Positions 35,061 through 43,658 of a stretch of DNA of 64,000 nucleotides are shown piece by piece. The stretch comes from JAJFHI01 sp050633705 (GTDB lineage: Bacteria > Pseudomonadota > Alphaproteobacteria > Rhizobiales > Hyphomicrobiaceae), in contig JBOEGZ010000001.1 of assembly GCA_050633705.1 (NCBI GenBank), positions 124,001 to 188,000 of the forward strand. Direction: 5' to 3'. Each line of letters begins with the position of its first letter. Position 1 is the first letter of the stretch. The notes under the pieces were generated by a model, which saw nothing but the letters and a program-made list of their open reading frames with translations, did no database searches and was not told the origin of the DNA. The position numbers and the translations under genes are program-made.

Positions 35061-35095
35061 CCAAGCCCAACGAATCCAATCGAATGGAGACGACT
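35061..35095 (+). repeat. Leader block B, shared with 34491-34523
   Basis: Second copy of the leader block directly upstream of the paralogous secreted protein; begins CCAAGCCCA and ends in GGAGACGACT before the ATG. Confidence 0.7.
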
Positions 35096-35377
35096 ATGGC
35101 AGTGCGCACAACAACAAAGTGTCTCGCGGTGTTTTTGAGCATGTCAGTCGCTGGTGGACTTATGGCCGTGACACCGGTGGCTGAGGCGAAGAAGGGTCGT
35201 GACGTTCAAGAACAATCCTACGACTTTAAAGAGCCGCACGAGGGTTTTGAAGGCTTTGATAATACGGGTGGGTACTGTTCTTACCGAAAAGTCCCAAAAC
35301 GGGTCTGCAAGGTGCGCAAGAACGGCAAACGTGTTTGCAAGGTCAAAGGTTGGACTTTAACTCAGATCTGCCAATAA
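35096..35377 (+). CDS. Small secreted four-cysteine protein, copy 2 (unrecognised family)
   Basis: The 93-residue paralogue of copy 1 has a signal peptide (about 1-31, cleavage near AEA-KKG) and the same mature core: YDFKEPHEGFEGFDNTGG, CSYRK, CKVKGW and QICQ, with cysteines at 61, 71, 81 and 92 in identical spacing. An extra cysteine (Cys9) is in the signal peptide. Signal peptides differ more than the mature domains, which suggests selection on the exported part. The ATG at 35096 has GGAG with 6-base spacing. No terminator hairpin follows. Confidence 0.8.
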   Translation: MAVRTTTKCLAVFLSMSVAGGLMAVTPVAEAKKGRDVQEQSYDFKEPHEGFEGFDNTGGYCSYRKVPKRVCKVRKNGKRVCKVKGWTLTQICQ

Positions 35378-35432
35378 CGCACTTTGCGCGTATTTGGTGC
35401 GATTTAGATCGTGCTCAAACAAATGAAAATTG

Positions 35433-35485
35433 GCATATTTTTCGATGCCAGTTGCCCCCTGCGCAAAGTTCCTGCATATTTTTCG
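35433..35485 (+). repeat. 12-base direct repeats upstream of the third secreted protein
   Basis: GCATATTTTTCG occurs at 35433-35444 and 35474-35485, 41 bases apart (about four helical turns), 50-100 bases before the next gene. They could be paired binding sites, or chance in an AT-rich stretch. Confidence 0.35.
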
Positions 35486-35535
35486 TGAGCTCGTATTGAG
35501 CTCCGGATTAAAAGCGCTAACGTTAGGGGGCTAAC

Positions 35536-35838
35536 ATGCGTCTTTCTGCAAAACTTTTAATTGTTACTGCCATCGCTCTTGCACCTGGTATGTGGTCGGC
35601 ATCAGCGCACGCTGCATGTATGAACAAGGCTGCGAAGGCATCGGCCTTTTCTGAAAGCCAAGCCAAATGGTTTGCGATGGAAACCATTGTTCAGCAAGTT
35701 GACTGGGGCATTTGGCCAGTTTGGGTCGCAAGCGGTAAAACGCCGGGCTACAGCATCAAAAAAGTTAGATATGAATGTGCACCGGGCGGATTTGGTTCCG
35801 AGTGCACGGCTCGAGCGCGGATTTGCCCGGCGAAATAA
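35536..35838 (+). CDS. Small secreted cysteine-containing protein
   Basis: The 100-residue protein has a signal peptide (cleavage near AHA-ACM, residue 26) and a 74-residue mature domain with four cysteines (28, 81, 90, 97) likely paired in disulfides. The core AKWFAMETIVQQVDWGIWPVWVASGKTPGY reminds me of small secreted proteins seen in other Hyphomicrobiales, but I know no function. Sequence outside the cysteine count is not like the two four-cysteine paralogues upstream. A terminator follows 30 bases after the stop. Confidence 0.8.
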   Translation: MRLSAKLLIVTAIALAPGMWSASAHAACMNKAAKASAFSESQAKWFAMETIVQQVDWGIWPVWVASGKTPGYSIKKVRYECAPGGFGSECTARARICPAK

Positions 35839-35868
35839 TGGGTGTGAAACACGCCTTCAAGAACACCG

Positions 35869-35902
35869 CGACGCGGCTCTTTAATGGGTCGCGTCGTTTT
35901 TT
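35869..35902 (+). terminator. Rho-independent terminator
   Basis: An 11-bp stem with two G-T pairs (35869-35879 against 35886-35896) and a 6-base loop ends in six T residues, between the small secreted gene and the convergent SLATT-like gene. Confidence 0.88.
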
Positions 35903-35904
35903 GT

Positions 35905-36687
35905 TCACGCAGATGTGGCCGGGCTTAGCGTCACCCAGGAAATGAGGCCGATCAACGGCGGTAACAGCCAAACGCAGCCATAAACACGATAGATCTTAAA
36001 TGTTAGCCGCAGTTCTGTGTGCTTGAGATCGCGACGGGCGGCTGCAACTTCGCGTGCGACGGCTTCAGGAATGTTTTCGATGCCACCGGTTTCGATATAG
36101 CTGCGTTCTTTCTTGCGAGCCTGTGCCAGCCGGACTTCGGCGTCAGACAAATCTTCGTCTATGGACTCATGATTCACATCGCAGATAGCAAGGGCTGCTT
36201 CATAGTCAGCAACGAGCTGATTGAGACGCTCGGTTGTCACAACAGGGGTGTTGCGAAGTTTGCGCAGAGCTTGGTTTACGCCAAGTCCGCACGTATGCAT
36301 GCGCTTTGCCAGGCCACCGTGGTCTTTCATTTGGTCCATAAAGCCAAGCGTCAGTGAAAGACCGCCCGTCACATACGATACGAAGTCGAAGACTTTGACG
36401 GTGAAGGGGTTTAATTCGTTTGCAAACAGCAGCGAGAAAAAAGGCACGGCAAAGCCGACGACACCCGCAATGGCGAAGGCAATTAGGCTGGCGTGCAGTT
36501 TGTCCTCGTAGCGCCGCGCAGCATTAAATCGGGCGCGTTTTAAGCGTGTCCAATCATTGAGATAGCGCGCACGAATGGCGGAAAGCTGATCCGCGTCGCC
36601 CACGTAAGCATTCGGCTTTGCTGCGTGCGTTTGGGTTGCACGCTGCGGTGAAGCGGAGCGGGGATGTATCGAAAGAGAATCAGCCAT
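35905..36687 (-). CDS. SLATT-like membrane protein
   Basis: The 260-residue protein has a disordered N-terminal 30 residues, then RARYLNDWTRLKRARFNAARRYEDKLHASL leading into two membrane helices (about 66-88 and 98-117), an amphipathic stretch with HGGLAKRMHTCGLGVNQALRKLRN, a charged coiled coil (about 155-230), and a last hydrophobic helix (about 234-254). The two-helix hairpin with a following conserved helical stretch matches my recollection of the SLATT group, 2TM proteins predicted to be pore-forming effectors in bacterial conflict systems. No SLOG, nucleotidyltransferase or other defence gene is adjacent. A housekeeping membrane role is not excluded. Confidence 0.6.
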   Translation of the reverse strand: MADSLSIHPRSASPQRATQTHAAKPNAYVGDADQLSAIRARYLNDWTRLKRARFNAARRYEDKLHASLIAFAIAGVVGFAVPFFSLLFANELNPFTVKVFDFVSYVTGGLSLTLGFMDQMKDHGGLAKRMHTCGLGVNQALRKLRNTPVVTTERLNQLVADYEAALAICDVNHESIDEDLSDAEVRLAQARKKERSYIETGGIENIPEAVAREVAAARRDLKHTELRLTFKIYRVYGCVWLLPPLIGLISWVTLSPATSA

Positions 36688-36964
36688 GGTGAGTTGAGGT
36701 TAGGACTTACACGGCACACGGGAAACGGTGATTGATGGGGAGGAAACAGTTGGCTGTTGAGAACTTTACATGCGGCTGCCGCAACCCGTGGCAACCCTTT
36801 TTCTCAATGGGGAGATTTGTGTTTGGGTTTGCGAACCCAATGCAGACCGAGCGCGTTTGGGACGAACGGGGATGCCTTGAAACTCGTGATGTCATTCGCG
36901 CAGCGTGTCAATGTTACGACGTGTCTGAGATAACGCACACCGCGCACATCAAACCCCGCCACCA

Positions 36965-39900
36965 TCACTCCGCCGCCGCGCGCTTTCTTGCGGCTTTGCG
37001 TGTTGGTTTTGTCTTCGCCTGGGCGCGGCGTTTCAACAACTGGGCGAGGTAATGCCCTGTATGAGAGCCCTTGACCTTAGCGACATCTTCCGGTGTGCCA
37101 ACGGCGACGATCTCGCCGCCGCCGTCACCGCCTTCAGGACCAAGATCGATGACCCAATCGGCCGTTTTGATAACCTCCAAGTTGTGCTCGATCACGGCCA
37201 CCGTGTTGCCGGCGTTGACTAACTCATGCAGCACTTCGAGAAGCTTGGCGACATCGTGGAAATGCAACCCCGTGGTTGGCTCATCGAGAATGTAAAGTGT
37301 GCGGCCGGTGGCGCGGCGCGATAATTCTTTGGCAAGTTTAATGCGTTGGGCTTCACCGCCGGACAATGTGGTGGCTTGCTGGCCGACTTTAATGTAGCCA
37401 AGGCCGACACGGCGCAGCGTTTCCAGCTTGTCACGGATGCTTGGGACGGCTTGGAAAAATTGCGCGCCTTCCTCAACCGTCATATCGAGAATGTCGGCGA
37501 TGGATTTGTCCTTAAAGCGAACCTCTAAGGTTTCGCGATTATAGCGTTTGCCTTTGCATTGATCGCAGGTGACGTAAACATCCGGCAAAAAGTGCATCTC
37601 GATTTTGATGACGCCGTCGCCCTGACAGGCTTCACACCGCCCACCCTTGACGTTGAACGAGAAGCGTCCAGGCGCATAGCCGCGCGCCTTGGAATCGGGC
37701 AGGCCAGCAAACCACTCGCGAATGGGCGTAAAGGCGCCTGTGTACGTGGCTGGGTTGGAGCGTGGTGTGCGCCCGATTGGCGATTGGTCGATGTCAATGA
37801 TCTTGTCGATGTGTTCAAGCCCCGACAAGGTTCTGTGTTGGCCGGGGTTGTCACGCGCGTTGTTGAGTTTTCGCGCCACACCTTTGTAGATCGTGTCGAT
37901 CAACAACGTGGATTTGCCGCCACCCGACACACCGGTGATGCACGTCATCAGGCCAAGCGGGATTTCGGCCGTGACGTTTTGCAGGTTGTTGGATGTCGCA
38001 CCGGTGACTTTGAGCTTTTTCGATTTTACAGGTTTGCGACGTTCTTTGGGAATTGGAACCTGGCGCACACCGGTGAGGTATTGCCCGGTCAGACTTTCCG
38101 GACTTGCCATCACGTCATCTGGGGGGCCTTGCGCCACGATTTGCCCGCCGTGCACACCAGCGCCTGGTCCAATATCGACGACGTGATCGGCCGTTAGGAT
38201 CGCATCCTCGTCATGTTCAACGACAATAACGGTGTTGCCGAGGTCTCGAAGGTGTTTGAGTGTTTCCAACAGTCGGGCGTTGTCGCGCTGATGCAACCCG
38301 ATAGACGGTTCGTCGAGGACATAAAGAACGCCTGTCAAACCGGAGCCGATTTGCGACGCCAGGCGAATGCGTTGGCTTTCACCACCCGACAACGTTCCAG
38401 AAGAACGAGAAAGGGTGAGATATTCCAGCCCGACATCATTGAGGAATTTCAGGCGTTCGCGAATTTCCTTGAGGATGCGCGTGGCGATTTCGGATTGTTT
38501 GGGAGTAAAGCTTGCTGGCACATCACCAAACCATTGATTGGCATCGCGAATGGACATGTCGCAGACTTCACCAATGTGGCAATCGCCGACTTTAACCGCG
38601 AGGGCTTGCGGCTTAAGCCGATATCCGTCACAGGCTTCGCAGGGTTGTTCGATCATGTAGCGCGCGAGTTCTTCGCGCACCCATTCGCTGTCTGTTTCGT
38701 GCCAACGCCGATCAATATTTCCAATGATGCCTTCGAACGGTTTTTTTGTGCGGTATTTGCGAACACCGTCATCGTAGGTAAAGGTGACGTCCTCATCGTC
38801 GCTGCCATAGAGGAGGGCAAGCTGGACGTGCTTTGGCAGATCGTGCCACGGCGTTTTCATCGACACCGCGTAGTGTTTAGCAAGCGCCTTTAGAGTTTGC
38901 TCGTAATAAGGTGAGGTGGTGCCGGTCTTGGCCCAGGGAATAATCACCCCTTCGGACAAACTAAGCGCGCTGTCGCCGACCACCAGTTCGGGATCAAACT
39001 GCATTTCTGTGCCAAGTCCATCGCACTCCGGACACGCTCCCGCCGGCGCATTAAACGAAAACAGGCGCGGTTCGACTTCGTCAATTGTAAAACCTGATAC
39101 GGGGCAAGCGAAATTTGCAGAAAACACGATGCGTTCGTGGGTGTCATTCTTGGACTTATTGGCACCAGACGTTTTGGTTGCGGTCAACGGTTTGTCGGCA
39201 AATTCGGCGATGGCGAGGCCTTCTGAAACTTCAAGCGCGGTTTCAAAGCTGTCTGCCAGTCGTGATTTTGCATCCTTGTTGACGACCACACGATCGATGA
39301 CAACGTCGATGTCGTGTTTGTACTTTTTGTTGAGGGCCGGCGCGTCTGGGATTTCGTGAAATGTTCCGTTAATTTTGACGCGCTGGAATCCCTTCTTCAT
39401 TAAAGCGGCGAGGTCTTTTTTAAATTCGCCTTTACGCCCGCGCACAAGTGGGGCCAGCAAATAGAGCCGTGTCCCTTCCTCCAACTCCAAGACGCGATCG
39501 ACCATTTGTGTCACGGTCTGACTTTCGATCGGCAGACCCGTTGCCGGTGAATAGGGGACGCCAACGCGCGCAAACAGCAAACGCAGGTAGTCGTAAATTT
39601 CTGTAACTGTGCCCACAGTCGAGCGCGGGTTTTTGGATGTTGTTTTTTGTTCAATCGAAATTGCTGGTGACAAACCATCAATGTGGTCAACATCAGGCTT
39701 TTGCATCATTTGCAGGAATTGGCGGGCGTAAGCTGACAAGCTCTCCACATAACGACGCTGGCCTTCTGCATAGATCGTGTCGAAGGCGAGCGATGATTTG
39801 CCAGAACCAGACAGTCCCGTGAAGACAACGAGTGCATCGCGCGGGATCGTGAGGTCCACGTCTTTTAAGTTGTGTTCGCGGGCGCCGGCAACATGAATGA

Positions 39901-39982
39901 CATGTGCTGCAGCTTTTTGAGCGACCACTTTGGTCGCTGTTTGGGATTTGCTGGTCTTTGATGATCTGGAAGTTTTGGCCAT
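36965..39982 (-). CDS. uvrA: Excinuclease ABC subunit A
   Basis: The 1005-residue damage-recognition ATPase of nucleotide excision repair carries both ABC modules: Walker A motifs GLSGSGKSS near the N-terminus and GVSGGGKST in the second half, signature motifs SGTLSGGESQRIRLASQIG and TTLSGGEAQRIKLAKELS, and zinc-binding cysteine pairs (CDGYRLKPQAL region and CEACQGDG / CDQCKGKRYN). It works with UvrB and UvrC. The ATG at 39982 is preferred to a TTG at 40024. The C-terminus is basic (KRRAQAKTKPTRKAARKRAAAE). A separate terminator isolates it from ssb, and only a degenerate SOS-like sequence lies upstream. Confidence 0.98.
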   Translation of the reverse strand: MAKTSRSSKTSKSQTATKVVAQKAAAHVIHVAGAREHNLKDVDLTIPRDALVVFTGLSGSGKSSLAFDTIYAEGQRRYVESLSAYARQFLQMMQKPDVDHIDGLSPAISIEQKTTSKNPRSTVGTVTEIYDYLRLLFARVGVPYSPATGLPIESQTVTQMVDRVLELEEGTRLYLLAPLVRGRKGEFKKDLAALMKKGFQRVKINGTFHEIPDAPALNKKYKHDIDVVIDRVVVNKDAKSRLADSFETALEVSEGLAIAEFADKPLTATKTSGANKSKNDTHERIVFSANFACPVSGFTIDEVEPRLFSFNAPAGACPECDGLGTEMQFDPELVVGDSALSLSEGVIIPWAKTGTTSPYYEQTLKALAKHYAVSMKTPWHDLPKHVQLALLYGSDDEDVTFTYDDGVRKYRTKKPFEGIIGNIDRRWHETDSEWVREELARYMIEQPCEACDGYRLKPQALAVKVGDCHIGEVCDMSIRDANQWFGDVPASFTPKQSEIATRILKEIRERLKFLNDVGLEYLTLSRSSGTLSGGESQRIRLASQIGSGLTGVLYVLDEPSIGLHQRDNARLLETLKHLRDLGNTVIVVEHDEDAILTADHVVDIGPGAGVHGGQIVAQGPPDDVMASPESLTGQYLTGVRQVPIPKERRKPVKSKKLKVTGATSNNLQNVTAEIPLGLMTCITGVSGGGKSTLLIDTIYKGVARKLNNARDNPGQHRTLSGLEHIDKIIDIDQSPIGRTPRSNPATYTGAFTPIREWFAGLPDSKARGYAPGRFSFNVKGGRCEACQGDGVIKIEMHFLPDVYVTCDQCKGKRYNRETLEVRFKDKSIADILDMTVEEGAQFFQAVPSIRDKLETLRRVGLGYIKVGQQATTLSGGEAQRIKLAKELSRRATGRTLYILDEPTTGLHFHDVAKLLEVLHELVNAGNTVAVIEHNLEVIKTADWVIDLGPEGGDGGGEIVAVGTPEDVAKVKGSHTGHYLAQLLKRRAQAKTKPTRKAARKRAAAE

Positions 39983-40344
39983 GGAGCTTTCGTAAGCCTG
40001 AAGAGGAATGAAGGTGATTGGCAATTTCTGAGATTGATTGGCTGTAATCTCAGAATTGGTCTTGTTCTACGATTGTGGACGTTGCATGCGACAGCGCGCT
40101 GCAGATTGCGATACCGACGTGGCGCGGTGCCAGCGGTGGCGATAACACCATTAATTTAGCACCAAGACCAGTCTGTGAATTTGACGCCCAATAAGCCTGC
40201 AAAGATGGGCTCAAAATACAAGAAAGGCTGGAGCAATGCCCAGCCTTTTCAGGTGTTTTTTGTTGTCTTCGTGGTTGCCTGGAAGGCTGATGAGGGCCTT
40301 AAGTGGCCTCAACTCCAAACCAATCCGTAATCTGCCTGCAACAT
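39983..40344. other. Intergenic region between ssb and uvrA, 362 bases
   Basis: It contains the ssb terminator (40205-40250) and therefore the uvrA promoter. At about 40070-40084 GTTC-N7-GTGG is a two-mismatch SOS box, too weak to call. No gene is seen. Confidence 0.45.
40205..40250 (-). terminator. Terminator of ssb
   Basis: A 9-bp stem (AAAGGCTGG / CCAGCCTTT, 40223-40248) with an 8-base loop. On the minus strand a T-rich stretch broken by C and G follows. It lies about 100 bases after the ssb stop. Confidence 0.65.
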
Positions 40345-40866
40345 TTAGAACGGGATTTCATCGTCGAGGCTCTTGTCGAAGCCGCCACCAGACGACCCGT
40401 TGCCACCGTTGTTGTTGCCGCCGCCGCCATTTCCACCGACGTTGCCGCGCACTGCGCCATAATCGTTGTCGCCGCTGCTGTAGTTGTCGCCAGCGCCTGC
40501 ACCAGCGCCACCGCTGCGGCCGTCAAGCATCGTAAGGTTGCCGTTAAAGCCCTGCAGTACAACTTCGGTTGAGTACTTATCTTGACCGGATTGATCTTGC
40601 CATTTGCGCGTTTGTAGTTGGCCTTCAAGATAAACTTTGGAGCCTTTGCGCAGATACTGTTCTGCGATTTTGCACAAGCCTTCGTTGAAAATGACGACGC
40701 GATGCCATTCTGTTTTTTCACGTTTTTCGCCTGTGTTCTTGTCGCGCCAGCTTTCGCTCGTCGCAATTGACAGGTTGGCGATCGGGCGGCCGTCCTGCGT
40801 GCGACGGATTTCCGGGTCATTGCCAAGATTGCCAACGAGGATCACCTTGTTGATGGAACCTGCCAT
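40345..40866 (-). CDS. ssb: Single-stranded DNA-binding protein
   Basis: The 173-residue protein has the N-terminal OB fold (about 1-115: SINKVILVGNLGNDPEIRRTQDGRPIANLSIAT, WHRVVIFNEGLCKIAEQYLRKGSKVYLEGQLQTRKWQD), a linker almost wholly of Gly, Asn and Ser (about 120-160), and the acidic tip DDEIPF that recruits DNA repair and replication partners. It coats single-stranded DNA in replication and repair. The ATG at 40866 has AGGAG with 8-base spacing. A perfect GTTC-N7-GTTC SOS box lies about 220 bases upstream. Confidence 0.97.
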   Translation of the reverse strand: MAGSINKVILVGNLGNDPEIRRTQDGRPIANLSIATSESWRDKNTGEKREKTEWHRVVIFNEGLCKIAEQYLRKGSKVYLEGQLQTRKWQDQSGQDKYSTEVVLQGFNGNLTMLDGRSGGAGAGAGDNYSSGDNDYGAVRGNVGGNGGGGNNNGGNGSSGGGFDKSLDDEIPF

Positions 40867-41086
40867 GGGTCTCACTCCTATTCGATGTTTATTGGCGCTC
40901 GATAACTGGACCGTTGTCTGTTGGACTTCGGACCAAAGAGCGGCACATGATTCGTATGCACAACACTAACCGCCAGACGCGGTGCCTGAACAAAGCTTGA
41001 TGGCTTTGTCCACGGTTGTTTCAGTTCAGCCGTGTTGGCCAGGTGCGACGTAATCTCAAATGAGAATTCAATCGCTTACTCACAAT

Positions 41087-41101
41087 GTTCTATATATGTT
41101 C
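41087..41101 (-). promoter_or_regulatory. SOS box (LexA site) upstream of ssb
   Basis: GTTC-TATATAT-GTTC on the plus strand (GAAC-N7-GAAC on the minus strand) exactly matches the alphaproteobacterial LexA operator. It is 221 bases upstream of ssb and downstream of the pentapeptide gene, so ssb is the likely target. Confidence 0.7.
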
Positions 41102-41133
41102 TTTTGGCGAAAATCAATCATTTTCGCCAAAAG
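41101..41133. other. Perfect 14-bp hairpin abutting the SOS box
   Basis: CTTTTGGCGAAAAT and its exact complement flank a 5-base loop; the first base is also the last base of the SOS box. No T tract follows on either strand. It lies 30 bases after the pentapeptide gene stop and may form its mRNA 3' end. Confidence 0.65.
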
Positions 41134-41162
41134 GTGGCTCATTCGCCTCGCAATAACGTCAA

Positions 41163-43298
41163 TTAGGGTGTTGCGCTTGGGTTTGCCACGGTTGGTTCCG
41201 GAGGACTGGACGGTGGTTGAGCCAGCTCAATCGGTTTTGCTTGATCGGCGGTTGCAGAGAATTCCGTCATCAAGCTTTCTGGCATCGCTTTTAAGGCGGC
41301 ACAGTTTTGTGAACTCAGTGCGGTGTAGACTTGGCGGACATTGCCACGAAACAACGGCGATTTTGCACGGCGCACGATTCCTGTTGCCACGGCTCCGTCG
41401 CGCGCGCTCACGCGGCACATGATGTCGGACAAATAATTGGTCAACTGGTTGCGATATTGCGGCGTGACGTTGCGGCCATTAAATGCGTCTTCGGCAACGT
41501 CGCGCCACTTTAGCCCGCCTTGGCTGTCGGCCCAGCCACCGGCATCAGCATTCGGGCTCATCAACGGCTTGATGGCGTCACCAACTTGGCGTCTGAGGCG
41601 AACGGCTTTGATACCATCAACACTTTTTTGTAGTGTTTCACGATCGCCGTCGGCTATCGGTTCAAAATTCAACGAGGAGAGATCGGCAAGACCTTTCGGG
41701 TCACCATTTGGTGCTTTGCTTTCCCACACGCTTGCCCATCGCAAATCTGTGCCGATAATTGTTGCGTCACTTAAGTCGGCACCTTGCAGCTTTGAGCGAA
41801 GAAAACTTGCCGCATCGAGATTGGCGCCACGGAGGATGCCACCTTGTAAATGTGTGTAATTGAACATCGCTGCTTGCATGGACGCCGATGAGAAGTCGGC
41901 ATACTGTAACTGGGCTCCGGTGAAATCAGCACCTTGGACATTGGCAACAAGGAAATTCGCACCATGGGCTTGAACACCGCCGGTTAGGTCGGTTTTTTGC
42001 AAAGACGCGCTGGAAAAGCCGGTGCCAATCAAAATTGCATACGTCAATTGTGCTTCGTTAAGGTTGGCGGCTTCAAAGCTTGCGTGACGCGCATCAATTC
42101 CGGTCATGCGGGCGCCAGCGAGGTTTGCGCGGGAAAAGTCGGCGTGGGTCGCTGTGGTGCATACAGCGCGCTCGCGGTCTTCTGTCAGCAGCAGTTCATT
42201 GAGATCGGCACAGTGCATCCAGGCATCGCGCAAATCTGTGCCGTCGAAGCTGGCATTATTGAGCTTTGCGCCTGTCAGGTCGGCTTGGTGCAGGTCAGAC
42301 CGGTCAAGCATTGCATACCGCAGATCGCGACCGCGCAAATTGAGGCTTGGTTCGCCTTTGCTGACGTCTTTGTCGACGACAAGGTCTGTGTCGGTGACAA
42401 CGAGGTTGCGGTGGAACATTCCAAACAGAGGTCCGTTGGCGTTATCTTCTGAACTCCAGAATGGCAGCAAAAAACCGCTGCGGTAGCGTCGATCGCGAAC
42501 CGATTGTGTGGCGTTGCTATCGCGTCCCATCAGGCTACGGGCGATTTTGTCCATGGTTTCATCTGGGATGGTTGCCACGAACAATGAGAAGATGGTGACG
42601 ACGCTTAAGACTGCGGCGGTGAAGAAGACACCAATGGGATGGGATGCAACCGTGCGCCAGAAAGCTTTAAAGAAAGAAGTTTCAGCGCGAGATAGAAACA
42701 CGCCAATTAAAACCAACATTGCGACGTCGACAATAAGGGCAATGCGATGCGTCCAGGTGATGGCGACATCGTGATAGGGCAAAAAGACGACTTGGATATA
42801 GAGAATGAGCACAACCGGCAGGATGACAAGCGTCAACCAACTCATAGCATGCAGAAACGTGCTCATCACGGCGCTGCGTTGGGGACCTGCAATGCCCTGT
42901 ACAAAAAAGAAGTTGTGCAGTTCAAGGCGGAGTGGATGCGTTCTGTGGTGGCTTGTTTCGAGCAACCGGATTGACTTGTCGAACTCTAAGGTTTTTCGCG
43001 CCACCAAAACAAGCTGCGCAACAACGCCCAAATGCAACAACACCAAAATCACTGGAGCGAATTGGAAGAATTGCGTTTGCGGAATATCAACTTGCAGGAT
43101 CGGCAAAGAGACAGGCTTTTGAACGAGAAAATCTTCGTGCGTGACACCGGCAACAGCGACCATCAGATAGGTCATGAGCCCGAGAAAAATCAGCCAAGCG
43201 GTATGCGCGGTGTCACTTGAGCGATTGACAGCCTCAAGCAAACTGTACGGATTAACTGGTGTTTCGCCTTCAGCACTAATATCTGGAAATTCTGCCAT
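41163..43298 (-). CDS. Membrane-anchored pentapeptide-repeat protein
   Basis: The 711-residue protein has an N-terminal half with about five membrane helices (within 30-260), including TAWLIFLGLMTYLMVAVAGV, and a short conserved FFFVQGIAGPQRSAV stretch. A long pentapeptide-repeat region follows (about 315-560; A(D/N)Lxx units such as ADLTGAKLNNASFDGTDLRDA). The C-terminal 150 residues are helical and end in a Pro-rich segment. Pentapeptide repeats form a quadrilateral beta-helix; in soluble proteins some mimic DNA and protect gyrase, but membrane-bound forms have no clear role. I start at the ATG at 43298 after GGGGCA. Confidence 0.88.
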   Translation of the reverse strand: MAEFPDISAEGETPVNPYSLLEAVNRSSDTAHTAWLIFLGLMTYLMVAVAGVTHEDFLVQKPVSLPILQVDIPQTQFFQFAPVILVLLHLGVVAQLVLVARKTLEFDKSIRLLETSHHRTHPLRLELHNFFFVQGIAGPQRSAVMSTFLHAMSWLTLVILPVVLILYIQVVFLPYHDVAITWTHRIALIVDVAMLVLIGVFLSRAETSFFKAFWRTVASHPIGVFFTAAVLSVVTIFSLFVATIPDETMDKIARSLMGRDSNATQSVRDRRYRSGFLLPFWSSEDNANGPLFGMFHRNLVVTDTDLVVDKDVSKGEPSLNLRGRDLRYAMLDRSDLHQADLTGAKLNNASFDGTDLRDAWMHCADLNELLLTEDRERAVCTTATHADFSRANLAGARMTGIDARHASFEAANLNEAQLTYAILIGTGFSSASLQKTDLTGGVQAHGANFLVANVQGADFTGAQLQYADFSSASMQAAMFNYTHLQGGILRGANLDAASFLRSKLQGADLSDATIIGTDLRWASVWESKAPNGDPKGLADLSSLNFEPIADGDRETLQKSVDGIKAVRLRRQVGDAIKPLMSPNADAGGWADSQGGLKWRDVAEDAFNGRNVTPQYRNQLTNYLSDIMCRVSARDGAVATGIVRRAKSPLFRGNVRQVYTALSSQNCAALKAMPESLMTEFSATADQAKPIELAQPPSSPPEPTVANPSATP

Positions 43299-43658
43299 GC
43301 AGGGTGCCCCAATACTCCAAACAACAATAACGGCTTCGAACCCGCAGTAAGAGGGAACCATAACGTAGATTGTGTGGCATGAGTACCACGCAGTCGCGCC
43401 CGGCGATGACGGGCTGGCAGGTGTGGCGGCGATGCCTCAGATTGCATCGCGCGCGGCCAGACCGGTTTTGCGATGCGATAAACTTCGGCCTTTCAATTGA
43501 AAACTTTGATCTTTTCTGTCGGAATCTGTCGAACACTTTGCTTCAGAGCTTGACCCGGAGGCGTCTTTTTCGGATCGATGAGGTGGAACGGTTAATTTTG
43601 ACTCGCGAAACGAATTTCGCGAGCGCCAAGGCAAAATCAATAGCGGGAGAACAGCCAA
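43299..43658. other. Divergent intergenic region, 360 bases
   Basis: It lies between the pentapeptide gene and the YkgJ-like gene and must contain both promoters. A long reading frame on the minus strand (43437-44342) is an antisense shadow. No hairpin or RNA gene is recognised. Confidence 0.45.

Noticed and set aside
36732..37052. Plus-strand frame of 106 codons upstream of the uvrA stop
   Set aside because: It overlaps the 3' end of uvrA in antisense and has no recognisable features.
40067..40084. GTTC-N7-GTGG upstream of uvrA as a LexA box
   Set aside because: Two mismatches in the second half-site; such matches are expected by chance.
40367..40510. GC-rich low-complexity DNA inside ssb as a repeat element
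   Set aside because: It simply encodes the Gly/Asn/Ser linker of SSB.
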